A stretch of DNA of 64,000 nt from Platerodrilus igneus. Its lineage: Eukaryota; Arthropoda; Insecta; Coleoptera; Lycidae. Position 1 is the first letter of the stretch. Each line of letters opens with the position of its first letter. The stretch covers positions 62,001 to 126,000 of the forward strand of contig JARFIW010001346.1 of NCBI GenBank assembly GCA_036346225.1, read 5' to 3'. Positions 22,958-32,762 of the stretch are shown one piece after another. Under the pieces are notes generated by a model. It was not told the origin of the DNA, did not search any database, and saw only the letters and a list, made by a program, of their open reading frames with translations. The translations under genes and the position numbers were made by a program.

Positions 22958-24007
22958 CTATACTCGTATGTGGGTACATATTTTACATTTAAATGCAATA
23001 TTCTGGTATTCGCTTAGGTTACCTACTTTAATAGTGATGCAGTTAAAGTGCACCCAGCGACCACAAACATCACAAGATACCCATTCATCAGTTGGGTTTT
23101 CAAGTTCTGCATTGCAGCATCTCTTACGGTTCTGAACTGTATTGTTATCATATAACCATCTTAAACAAGTATTGCATCGCCACCATTCCGAAAAGAAGCT
23201 GCAGCTACCAGATTTTGAACAATATAGACAATAATCTGTTACAGTTAAAGAGTTTTCTAATAAAAAGTTTTGTATTAATTGACGATAATCATCTGGGTTA
23301 AAATCTTCACCAAAGATATAAGTTCCGTCATTTACAACTATATTATGCATGAAATGCATAACAAAGGCTCCACAATTATACGCATCATTTTGAGTAGGGT
23401 GCAATACTTCAACTATTTTCCAGCCTTCTGTTGCAATATGTAAACCATAGAGTACACTTAGAAATTTAGTAAAAAAGGTTTCCGTTTCGCGTCGTAGTGA
23501 GACTTTGTTTAATTTTAAGCTATTGAAATAATAAAATTGCTTTAGGTACCCGTGTATTACAATCAATACCCAATGGTTGCCATTTATAAGTACCGGTAAA
23601 AAAAATATTTTATTTGGTAGATGAATAGATACATTGTTTTTCCAGTCGCTATTCTCGTGCGTTAAAAGTTCTGGTGTTGTAGATAGTAGGGTAATAAATT
23701 TATTCTCCGCTTTTGTTATTAATTTACCAAATAAGTCTATAATAAAATTGGCAATATACTGTTTAGGACAGAGCGTTAAGAAATCAGATAACTCAAGATC
23801 CTTATAATAAAATCCGTCTAAGTCATATTTTCCAATGTAAGCACAATTCAAATTTGGTACAGGGTTTTTAATAAACTCATGATATTTGTATACTGCATTA
23901 CCAAAACATTTGTTTTCATTTTTTGCTTCATTAACGTTTACTATGTCTGCTGTTTTTAAAGTTTTGCGTAGGTGAATAGGTTTACGCGCTCGTTTGGCTG
24001 TTTTTTG
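22958..24007 (-). CDS. Ulp1-type (C48) cysteine protease with C-terminal PHD-like zinc module, in frame with upstream transposase
   Basis: The frame is open from the codon after the transposase TGA (24,007) to a stop at 22,958-22,960, 349 codons. The first obvious Met is not near the start, so independent translation is uncertain. About 52 residues of Lys/Arg-rich linker come first. Counting from TTG at 23,851, an Ulp1 fold follows: GNHWVLIVI (His93), YYFNSL (Asn110 where Asp is usual), Gln154 and YNCGAFVMHF (Cys160). These are the expected His-acid-Gln-Cys positions of SUMO/ubiquitin-like proteases. The last 90 residues hold Cys pairs at 208/211, 226/229 and 245/246, then SCDVCGRWVHFNC (260, 263, 268, 271) and CKIC (289/292), a PHD-like zinc module that may bind histone tails. 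The likely role is processing, desumoylation or chromatin targeting during transposition; that is inference. Confidence 0.82.
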   Translation of the reverse strand, partial: QKTAKRARKPIHLRKTLKTADIVNVNEAKNENKCFGNAVYKYHEFIKNPVPNLNCAYIGKYDLDGFYYKDLELSDFLTLCPKQYIANFIIDLFGKLITKAENKFITLLSTTPELLTHENSDWKNNVSIHLPNKIFFLPVLINGNHWVLIVIHGYLKQFYYFNSLKLNKVSLRRETETFFTKFLSVLYGLHIATEGWKIVEVLHPTQNDAYNCGAFVMHFMHNIVVNDGTYIFGEDFNPDDYRQLIQNFLLENSLTVTDYCLYCSKSGSCSFFSEWWRCNTCLRWLYDNNTVQNRKRCCNAELENPTDEWVSCDVCGRWVHFNCITIKVGNLSEYQNIAFKCKICTHIRV

Positions 24008-24010
24008 TCA
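24008..24010 (-). other. In-frame TGA between transposase and Ulp1 domain
   Basis: Reading the minus strand, the transposase ends ...GTT GAA GAA ACG TGA and the same frame continues CAA AAA ACA GCC AAA CGA. No frameshift is needed and no other stop occurs for 349 codons. The context TGA-C could allow some readthrough. Alternatively it is one point mutation, for example CGA to TGA. Confidence 0.85.
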
Positions 24011-26196
24011 CGTTTCTTCAACTTTATTCAATTTATCAGTGTCTGCTTTTCGCTTGAGACCACGTGAATACGGTAACAATCCAAACTTCATTTCTTTATA
24101 AAGACATGCTAGATAATTATGCATTCTCGCAATAAATCTATTGCACTTTAAATTTCTTTCTTTGCTCAGAACACTGTTTTTAACTACATTGAACCAGGAT
24201 TCCACCAATGAATTAGATAAAACATCTTTAGAGTGGTCATTCACTAAAATGCATGACCAAAATGAAAAATATGGTAGGTACTTTTGTAGGCACTTATCTA
24301 AAAACAGAGGACAGTGCCATGGGTTGGGGGTGCTAGATATCGCGGTAGTCAGTACAATTTTATTTCTTATGGTTGAAAACTCCTTATAAAAAGGGCTTTG
24401 TTCATAAAGGGTTTTTAAACCATAACCATCAAGTTCATCATCTGCTCCTGTGTCTTCGTCTTTCACATCATCAGTGTTTAATTCTGTTGGTATAATTAAC
24501 CTATCTAGAGCCATTTTAATGTCATCTGTATAGGTTTCACTTATTAATATTACAGCAATATCGATAAAGACACATTTAGCCTTATCATAAGTATCGGCTA
24601 ACATTAAGTTATTAACCACCATGCTAATAAGAAGATTTTTCAATCCTTTGTTTTTACTAGCAGCTGCTTTAGCATCTGATGCCACAATTTTTGTAAAATG
24701 GGCACAACATAGGTGAATAGTAATAAAGTCGGGTTTGTTTTGCACATTGTATTTAATTTTTTGATATGTGATTTTTAAGTAATCTAAAACAGACATTTCT
24801 GTGAACGTATTGATGGTGGCATTTATCATGGCCCAACTAAAATCAGTTACAACTCTATTGAACGGTAACGATTTGCTGTTGTAATTATTTAGCCATCCTT
24901 TTATGGAAAGTGAGTCGGAAATCATTTCAAATAAAGGAATTATAAGTTCTTGCCTTGCCCTGTGGCAACGTATTACCCCTGCATAATAAAATACTCTTTT
25001 GCCGTTTTTTTCAAATTTTCTTACGACAGTTCCAGTGCAATCTAAATGAAGTGTTACATTATTTGTCAGTTTATACTGTTCCAAGCATATATTGTAACAC
25101 CAATCCAAGTACAAATAAACACCAACGCTAGGCTTAACAACTATGTAACGTATATATTTATCAAGATTGTCATACATTAAATATATTGCTTCAAAATCAT
25201 CTTTGGCCAAATCGTTTTCACTCGCTGCTTCTGTTTTAATATGTCTTGCCACATCTGCTGTGGGAATATCGTGAATGGTTTTTAAATGTAACAAATTCTC
25301 ATCTGCCACTAAAACTTTATTCTGTTTGAATTTAAATGCAGATATATACTGTAATTGTTGCTTAGCTAAAAGCCGTGCATAACCCCTAAATTGTTTACGG
25401 CGCAGTAAATTGTTATGATTAAATGTACCTATTGTATGTAGAGTGCAATGAATATATCCTTCTTCACTCACTTGGCCGTAGTGTGACAATAAATTTCCGA
25501 CACGATTTGTATAAACAATACATGTAAATGATTGCATTTTGTAAACATTTATTAACGCGCTTGCTCTTCACATAAAGTGGGCACACGGAATAGACATGTT
25601 TAATGTCCTCACACAAAAAGTACATATAATTTTTTTTAAACGTAAAATCCCATTTGAAAATATTTTGTATGTTAGAAGTAAATTTATAAACATTGTCGTT
25701 CAAGCACTGAGCTTGTAAATGAGGATGCGCTGGTGAATTGTTGATGTTCTCTAGATCAATGGTATTATCACACATTGAAAGGTGGGTTATATTCTTCTCG
25801 GGCAAGGGGATTTCATTCTCTAATGTAATATTAACAGGAACTGCAATCGTTGTGTTTAATGCAACAGAATTATAATCACTACTACTACTCTGCAATATAC
25901 CTACCTCACTAATGCCATCGGATAAATTCCCCTTCCAACTCACCGTTGCTTCGATTGTTTTCTTGTTCAACAATCTCCAAGAACAATTGTCTTATATTAT
26001 TTATATTTCTTTTCCACCTGTTTATAAGCAGTTTGCGTTTAGCATAGCAGTCTGTTCCAAAAAGATATAAGGCGGCATCACAGAAAATGGACCCATATCT
26101 ATAACGATTATCTATATCATCTACACTTCTTACCCTCCTTGCAAGATATGTTGCTAAATCTTTAGAAAGATTACATTCTTTGTTCTGACGAACCAT
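24008..26196 (-). CDS. MULE-type transposase, three exons
   Basis: Proposed exons: 26,196-25,944 (starts ATGGTTCGTCAG), 25,900-25,472 and 25,428-24,008, removing two 43-nt introns in phase 1. The N-terminal exon is basic and without a known domain. Exon 2 carries a Cys-rich stretch (YSVCPLYVKSK, YKSCRKF) that may form a FLYWCH/WRKY-GCM1-type DNA-binding finger, as in many MULEs. Exon 3 has the catalytic core: LHLDCTG (first Asp, codon 25,042-25,040), VVTDFSWAM (second Asp, 24,844-24,842), the CxxH motif LCCAHF and NSLVESWFN (Glu, 24,202-24,200). The D-D-C-x2-H-E order is diagnostic for MULE transposases. The spliced product to the TGA is about 700 residues, and 1,050 if read through to the protease. 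No frameshift is needed within exons. Splicing is inferred from sequence only. Confidence 0.82.
25429..25471 (-). other. Putative 43-nt intron 2 of the transposase gene
   Basis: On the minus strand it starts GTGAGTGAAG and ends ACATACAATAG. The upstream frame would hit TGA inside it. Removal joins exon 2 to exon 3 in phase 1 without a stop. The length is the same as intron 1. Confidence 0.72.
25901..25943 (-). other. Putative 43-nt intron 1 of the transposase gene
   Basis: On the minus strand it starts GTGAGTTGGA and ends AGTGAGGTAG. The frame upstream runs to a stop just inside it; splicing restores an open frame in phase 1. A longer alternative acceptor (ATATTGCAG, 54 nt) would leave a stop, so the 43-nt form is preferred. 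Confidence 0.7.
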
Positions 26197-26692
26197 TTTC
26201 AAATTATTCCTTCCAAATATTAGTTGATATTAAATAAATATTATCCCTAATTAAGGTTGGACCTGCAAAGTAAAAATTAAAGTAGGAAATGTAATTCACC
26301 GGTGCCACCAACATGGTTGCCAACAACATTTTATGCCAGGAAGAAGTAGTAAAAATTCCCAATTTTCAATGTTACAGTAAATCACCCAAAATGCGTGAGT
26401 AGCATAAAAGCATTGTGCCATTATTGATTTGAAACAACAGGTTTTAATTTTTTATTTATTAATACAACATAAGGAAACATATTACATAACCTCTAAATAT
26501 AAAAACAATATTCCACAAAATATTTCAAAATATCCTACAGTATTCTATAGCAGTGCCAAAAACAATATTAGAAACCAATATTAGAAAACATGTTACATAT
26601 GACAAACATATATAATATATAGCTATGCAGTTTACAAAAGCTTTACTGATATCCAAAAGCTGTCTTTCCAACGTCGTCTGGTGATATGCCCT
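26197..26692 (-). promoter_or_regulatory. Region upstream of the transposase start, putative promoter/5' UTR
   Basis: Sequence between the right TIR and the ATG. AT-rich; AATATTTATTT on the minus strand near 26,230-26,240 could act as a TATA-like element. No repeat monomers and no other open frame. Confidence 0.35.
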
Positions 26693-29493
26693 TTCTCAAT
26701 TTTTGGTTTGTGTGTGCACTAGGCCCTAATAATCAATTCCCATCAATGGCAAACAATGGTCCCCTATACTTTTTGAAAAATCGAATTTCAAAGTGTACGT
26801 AAACTACCTACTATTTGGAGAAGCGTTTACGAGTATTTTAAACGGGTAATATTGCCGTGCATTTTTCAATTTTTGGTTTGTGTGTGCACTAGGCCCTAAT
26901 AATCAATTCCCAACAATAGTAAGCAATGGACCCGTATACTATTTGAAATATCGAATTTCAAAGTGTACGTAAACCACCTGGTACTTGGAGAAGCGTTTAT
27001 AAATTAGTATTTTAAACGGGTAATATTGCGGTGCATTTTTCAATTTTTGGTTTGTGTGTGCACTAGGCCTTAATAATCAATTCCCATCAATGGCAAACAA
27101 TGGTCCCCTATACTTTTTGAAAAATCGAATTTCAAAGTGTACGTAAACTACCTGCTATTTGGAGAAGCGTTTACGAGTATTTTAAACGGGTAATTTTGCC
27201 GTGCATTTTTCAATTTTTGGTTTGTGTGTGCACTAGGCCTTAATAATCAATTCCCATCAATGGCAAATAATGGTTCCCTATACTTTTTAAAAAATCGAAT
27301 TTCAAAGTGTACGTAAACCACCTGGTATTTGGAGAAGCGTTTATAAATTAGTATTTTAAACGGGTAATATTGCCGTGCATTTTTCAATTTTTGGTTTGTG
27401 TGTGCACTAGGCCCTAGTAATCAATTTCCAGCAATGGCAAATAATGGTCCCCTATACTTTTTGAAAAATCGAATTTCAAAGTGTACGTAAACTACCTGCT
27501 ATTTGGAGAAGCGTTTATAAATAAGTATTTTAAACGGGTAATATTGCCGTGCATTTGTCAATTTTTGGTTTGTGTGTGCACTAGGTCCTAATAATCAATT
27601 CCCATCAATGGCAAACAATGGTCCCCTATACTTTTTGAAAAATCGAATTTCGAAGTGTACGTAAACCACCTGGTATTTGGAGAAGCGTTTATAAATTAGT
27701 ATTTTAAACGGGTAATATTGCCGTGCATTTTTCAATTTTTGGTTTGTGTGTGCACTAGGCCCTAATAATCAATTCCCATCAATGGTAAGCAATGGTCCCT
27801 TATACTTTTTGAAAAATCGAATTTCAAAGTGTACGTAAACTACCTGCTATTTGGAGAAGCGTTTATAAATAAGTATTTTAAACGGGTAATATTGCCGTGC
27901 ATTTTTCAATTTTTGGTTTGTGTGTGCACTAGGCCCTAATAATCAATTCCCATCAATGGCAAACAATGGTCCCCTATACTTTTTGAAAAATCGAATTTCG
28001 AAGTGTACGTAAACCACCTGGTATTTGGAGAAGCGTTTATAAATAAGTATTTTAAACGGGTAATATTGCCGTGCATTTTTCAATTTTTGGTTTGTGTGTG
28101 CACTAGGCCCTAATAATCAATTCCCATCAATGGTAAGCAATGGTCCCCTATACTTTTTGAAAAATCGAATTTCAAAGTGTACGTAAACTACCTGCTATTT
28201 GGAGAAGCGTTTATAAATAAGTATTTTAAACGGGTAATATTGCCGTGCATTTGTCAATTTTTGGTTTGTGTGTGCACTAGGTCCTAATAATCAATTCCCA
28301 TCAATGGCAAACAATGGTCCCCTATACTTTTTGAAAAATCGAATTTCGAAGTGTACGTAAACCACCTGGTATTTGGAGAAGCGTTTATAAATTAGTATTT
28401 TAAACGGGTAATATTGCCGTGCATTTTTCAATTTTTGGTTTGTGTGTGCACTAGGCCCTAATAATCAATTCCCGTCAATGGCAAATAATGGTCCCCTATA
28501 CTTTTTGAAAAATCGAATTTCAAAGAGTACGTAAACTACCTGCTATTTGGAGAAGCGTTTACGAGTATTTTAAACGGGTAATATTGCCGTGCATTTTCCA
28601 ATTTTTGGTTTGTGTGTGCACTAGGCCCTAATAATCAATTCCCATCAATGGTAAGCAATGGTCCCCTATACTTTTTGAAAAATCGAATTTCAAAGAGTAC
28701 GTAAACTACCTGCTATTTGGAGAAGCGTTTACGAGTATTTTAAACGGGTAATATTGCCGTGCATTTTCCAATTTTTGGTTTGTGTGTGCACTAGGCCCTA
28801 ATAATCAATTCCCATCAATGGCAAACAATGGTCCCCTATACTTTTTGAAAAATCGAATTTCAAAGTGTACGTAAACTACCTGCTATTTGTAGAAGCGTTT
28901 ACGAGTATTTTAAACTGGTAATATTGCCGTGCATTTTTCAATTTTTGGTTTGTGTATGCACTAGGCCCCAATAATCAATTCCTATTAATGGCAAACAATG
29001 GTCCCCTTTACATTTGCTGTTACATAGAAAACACGGGAACTCCACGTTGTTGTCGAAATTTTAGCTTCCATTGAGCTTACTCTTTATGTGTTATAGTACT
29101 GTTAAGTTGTTCAAATTTTTCTTTATTTAGGTAGATATGGTATTAGTCAGCTATTTTCGTAATTACCGTTCAATATAGTTCTCCGTGTTTTTTCAATTAT
29201 TATAAATACAACAAGAACGCACAAGGTGGTGGTGTTGGAGCTGCTTTATAGTAATTTTATAACGTTTTTCACTGCTTTAGCATCTCCAGTTTATCACTTT
29301 ATTGTGGGGAATACTGTAACAAACAACCCCCGTAAATATCAAGCAATGGTCCCCTATACTTTTCTTAAAATTAAATAAAATCGAAAATTACTATTGTTTC
29401 CAACTCACTTTTGCATGTATTATTGTATGTAGGGTTCAGTTTTACGCGCCGGAATTCGTTGCTGAGAGAGTTCGTTGCTAAGATCATGAACAT
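26693..29493 (-). repeat. Right terminal inverted repeat
   Basis: The reverse complement of the left TIR. The monomer array runs from about 26,693 to 29,005 and the outer unique part from 29,005 to 29,493. It holds roughly 13-14 monomers, about one fewer than the left side, so the two arms have changed copy number independently. Confidence 0.85.
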
Positions 29494-29502
29494 GAAATAG
29501 TC
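29494..29502. repeat. Right 9-bp target-site duplication of the 10-kb transposon
   Basis: GAAATAGTC, identical to 19,356-19,364. Confidence 0.85.
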
Positions 29503-30279
29503 TAGATTAATCTGTACAAAAGTAGTATTAACAGTTGGAGTGTGTATATAAAATACTTGCATAAGATAATATTTTTAAACACAATGGAGCACCGATAGTT
29601 CCATCTTTCTGGCATTGTATTGAATTTTTTACATGGGTTTGCTTTGTAGAAGTTCTAAAACGTATCGAAATTAGGTGGCGTTCAATATATTACCGATGAA
29701 AACTAACATTTCCGATAGTAGATCTCTGTGATTTAAGCCAAGCTCTGGGTATATTCAAAAATTACATTTTAGTTTGATTTCGGAGTGTAAGTTTATAAGT
29801 ATATGTTTCTAATTCAATAAATTAACAATTTAACTTGTAAATAGCGAGGAGAGGAGAATGGTGTCAAACACTGGCGGGCTTGTGTAGTTTAATAGGAATA
29901 AATCGTTTCGGAGAGCCACAGCGTGCATCTGAGTCCAGTGTTTTGTAAAAGCAACGATTCGTACACTGTCGTTCGACGTTTTTAAGGGACTTCTTTGTTT
30001 AACGAACATGAGAAATTAATCATTCGATGTGCAAGTTTGAAGAGATTGGAAACACAATGCCGAAAAAATCAGCAGGGCGCAAAGGGACAATAAGAACGAT
30101 TATAAATGTCGAGCGCGTTTCCAGTCTGTTACCGACGATCCGCGACAGTCACTACGATTTACCGCTGCTTGTCTAAGTTGAACAAATTTACGGTGCAGCG
30201 CATTATTTACAAAAAGCTTTATATTTTCACCCCTATAAATTGTTGTGCAAGAGGTGTATCCCGATGGTCATGCTAAGCG
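29503..30279. other. No recognised feature
   Basis: Unassigned sequence between the transposon and the inverted copy of repeat X. No long open frame or domain. Confidence 0.5.
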
Positions 30280-30715
30280 AGTTGATTATCAGGGCAACGA
30301 AAAATCGTTTTATGGGCTTTAATACATTCAATACATTCAATTTTCACATAAACGGCCACGTGAATAAACAAAATTGTATATATCGCGTAACATGTCATCT
30401 TGGCAGTGGCCTGTTGCATTCCTAGTTTTGTTTATTCTCTCGCAGTCTCCTCTAATATTCTTTTCTTTTGTCACTGAGTTGATATTTATAAAAACTACTA
30501 GTTTTTTAACTGTCATTTTGATATCTGTTTTTATTTAGAGTAAATTCCAATATACAATTCAATGCAGTATTTCTTTGAACTCACATTTGTAGTGTTTTCT
30601 TCATACACAACGCCAGGTATGTAACAAACCAACGCAATTTTTAGCTTCAGTGACTAGAATCAAGCTCTTCTTAAGTGTGTGTGCAAAGAGGGCAGTGGAC
30701 CTAAGTTGCATCTCC
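30280..30715 (-). repeat. Dispersed repeat family X, inverted copy, first half
   Basis: Inverted relative to 10,350-10,830: GGCCGTTTATGTGAAAATT, CAACTCAGTGACAAAAGAAA and CTGCCCTCTTTGCACACA on the minus strand. It is interrupted at GGAGATGCAACT by the RTE-type LINE; the rest of the copy is at 36,018-36,120. Confidence 0.75.
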
Positions 30716-30716
30716 A
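30704..30716. repeat. Target-site duplication of RTE-type LINE, left
   Basis: AGTTGCATCTCCA, repeated at 36,018-36,030. It lies within repeat X, so the pre-insertion site can be read from the uninterrupted copy at about 10,350. Confidence 0.85.
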
Positions 30717-31440
30717 TCATCATCATCATTAGGTTTTCAGTCCTAGAACTGGTTAGAAGCGTACCATCATTGTTCCCTATTCTGAACTAACCTACAGATT
30801 TCCCTGAAATATGCACAGTTTGCATCTATAACTGTCTGATCTAGGTCTACATCTACCTCTTTTTTCCTATCTCTGCTTGTAATATATCACATACTATTCC
30901 CCAAAAATGCCTTAGAACGTATTCCGCCCTACTATTTCTCTTTTTCCCCAGATATCCTTGTTCCCATACTATTTCTGTAACTTATTTGTTATTATCTTTG
31001 TCTGTCCATGCTATCGTCCTCATACATCTGAAGCACAGCATTTCAAAAGGCTACTACCGTTTTTCTGTCTGCGTTTCAGACTGCCCGTATTTCATAGGCA
31101 TACTGTGCTGTGCCCCACACATATGCTTTCAACAATTTTCTTCTTATTCTATGTTTGTTGTCTTTCCTCATAGGCACTGTTCTTTCTTGTTAGATGCAGT
31201 TCGATCACTTTCTATTGTTTTACAGTTATATGCCCTATTTCTCCGACCTTCAATGGTTGTGAAGGGAGGTAAGCAGTCTGTGGCTGCCAAGTTCCCCCAA
31301 CACTCAACCATTTGACGATTTAATATATTTTCCAATTTATCTTTTCGCACAGTCAACATTAGTTGCAGGTATTTCGCAGCCATTAGGTTTTCCGTCTCAA
31401 AACTGGTTGGACACGTACCTGCACTTATTTATATTCTAAG
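30717..31440 (-). pseudogene. Second, decayed RT C-terminal module in the LINE 3' region
   Basis: The minus strand resembles the RT C-terminal region at about 32,760-33,250, with traces of KRKLLKAYVWSTAQYAYE-like, EAFEMLCFRRMR-like and KISWTDK-like text, but stops and indels are frequent. The same second module, in the same position after the RT gene and its repeats, occurs at 61,286-62,015, so it appears to be part of the mobile unit and not a chance neighbour. Confidence 0.6.
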
Positions 31441-31488
31441 CTAGCCTACATAGTTAGCCTACATAGTTCCCTGAAATTCTCACACAGC

Positions 31489-31499
31489 ATGTGTATTCA
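31489..31499. repeat. Target-site duplication of the nested 1-kb element, left
   Basis: ATGTGTATTCA, repeated at 32,506-32,516. The uninterrupted sequence is visible, inverted, near 60,780-60,795. Confidence 0.8.
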
Positions 31500-32505
31500 A
31501 GTTAATCTTCTTTGGGAATTAAACCACTCATAGTTTTTAAAATCAACTTTATTTACGTTTCGATCCATGACCTAGGATCGTTGTCAAAATAATAATAAAA
31601 ACTTCAAGTTTGACATTTATGACATAAATTGAAGGTGACTTTGATTTATTGATGTTTGAAATATTTGGTTTGAGTATACTAAGCAAAAATTTTTAAAGTT
31701 TAACAGAATGATTACCTTCAATTTGTGTTGCGACCTGGGACCGGCTTTCTTTAGGTAGCCAATACGCTTAACGTGAAATCAGCTGATTAATTTTTATTGG
31801 TGAATTTCATATAAATTCAATAACTTGGAATTGGAAAACATTTTTTAACATGTTTCTATTTATACAATTGAGAGGATGGTTATTAAAGAAGTGTGCGATT
31901 GCATTATTGAAAGGCTTAAGTAGTCGTTTTTTTATATTTATTTTGAGGGGGAAAATTCATTATGATTTAAGTTACCTCTTTGGTAGATTTTAACATGGTT
32001 CTGAGGCGACTCTATGGCGGGTTTACGCTTGTCAGATACTAATGTTGTTCTATGAAGATTGTATATGGATCTGAGGCGACCCTATGGCGGGTTTACACTT
32101 GTCAGATACCAATACTGTTCACCGGAGATTATATATGGTTTTGAGGTAACCTTATTGTGGATTTATACTTGTCAGATACCAATGCTGTTTTACAAGGATT
32201 GTTAATATGCTTATTTTTATGTAATTAGTTATTTTATGTATAAATAGAAATCATGTATGTAGGCTGTATTTCATGTTAATATTGCAAAGAAAACCCAGGA
32301 AAAACTTGCAATGCTACCTAGATACTGTGGGCATTTGATTTTCATTTGTTATTTCTTTTGTTATTTCTTTTAGTAATGGAATCCATTGTTTACTGAAAGT
32401 CACGGATTCGTTTGCAACTCAGTTATTTTTATGTAGGGTTATATAAGCAGCTACTTTGATTTTGCGTTTTTGGTGGTTTTCTTCTTTTACTTCTTTTCAG
32501 GGAGT
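31500..32505. mobile_element. Nested ~1-kb non-coding element with hammerhead-like motif
   Basis: Bounded by a perfect 11-bp direct repeat. No open frame of note. On the minus strand near 31,545-31,590 it has TTGACAACGATCC-loop-GGATCGAAACGTAAATAAA, the same arrangement as in the hairpin at 17,783-18,743. From family knowledge this recalls the degenerate hammerhead region in terminal repeats of Penelope-like elements, so this may be a non-autonomous or 5'-truncated relative. Three 70-bp repeats lie inside. Confidence 0.7.
31994..32205. repeat. 70-bp tandem repeat, three copies
   Basis: CTGAGGCGAC (32,001), CTGAGGCGAC (32,071) and TTGAGGTAAC (32,141) are exactly 70 bases apart. Each is followed by TATGGCGGGTTTAC-like and CTTGTCAGATAC sequence. 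The third copy is more diverged. Confidence 0.85.
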
Positions 32506-32516
32506 ATGTGTATTCA
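32506..32516. repeat. Target-site duplication of the nested 1-kb element, right
   Basis: ATGTGTATTCA, identical to 31,489-31,499. Confidence 0.8.
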
Positions 32517-32762
32517 GCTCGTTCCCTTTCTATTGTTTTCTAATTTTATACCATATTTTACCGAGATTCAGTGAAGGAGGTTAAGCAACCTGTGGCTACC
32601 AAGATCCCCCAACACTTAGACATTTGCCGAAATAATGGTTTTCCAGTAAATCCTTTCACACACTTAACATTATTCGAGAATATTTCCCAACCAATTCTTG
32701 TAGTTACTTATAATAATCATCATGTTTAAGCACAGTTCTCTTTTCGTCATTAGTTTATCCAT

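Larger units (their letters stand above)
19365..29493. mobile_element. 10.13-kb MULE-type DNA transposon with fold-back-like long terminal inverted repeats
   Basis: Bounded by perfect 9-bp direct repeats. The ends are inverted: ATGTGTATGATCTTAGCAAC on the left, and the right end read backwards is ATGTTCATGATCTTAGCAAC. Each terminal inverted repeat is about 2.8-3.0 kb, with an outer unique part of about 490 bases and an inner array of roughly 172-bp monomers. The central 4.3 kb holds a single minus-strand gene region: transposase, in-frame TGA, then Ulp1 protease with a PHD-like module. Long repeat-filled ends, a 9-bp duplication and a D-D-CxxH-E transposase match the FB/NOF and Phantom group of animal MULEs, from family knowledge. 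Joining an Ulp1 protease to the transposase is known in some plant MULEs and other superfamilies; whether it is known in this animal group I cannot check. Apart from the TGA the coding frame looks intact. Confidence 0.88.

Noticed and set aside
25464..25973. 169-codon minus-strand frame as a separate gene
   Set aside because: It overlaps the frames on either side, and its start and end lie exactly at the two proposed 43-nt introns, so it is better read as exon 2 of the transposase.
19365..29005. Possible CRISPR array because of regular direct repeats
   Set aside because: The units are contiguous 170-174-bp monomers with no unique spacers, arranged as mirror-image arrays in transposon ends, in a eukaryotic context.
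30958..31315. Plus-strand frames of 71-109 codons opposite the LINE 3' module
   Set aside because: They are antisense to the decayed RT module and recur as the opposite strand of 61,353-61,785; no domain.
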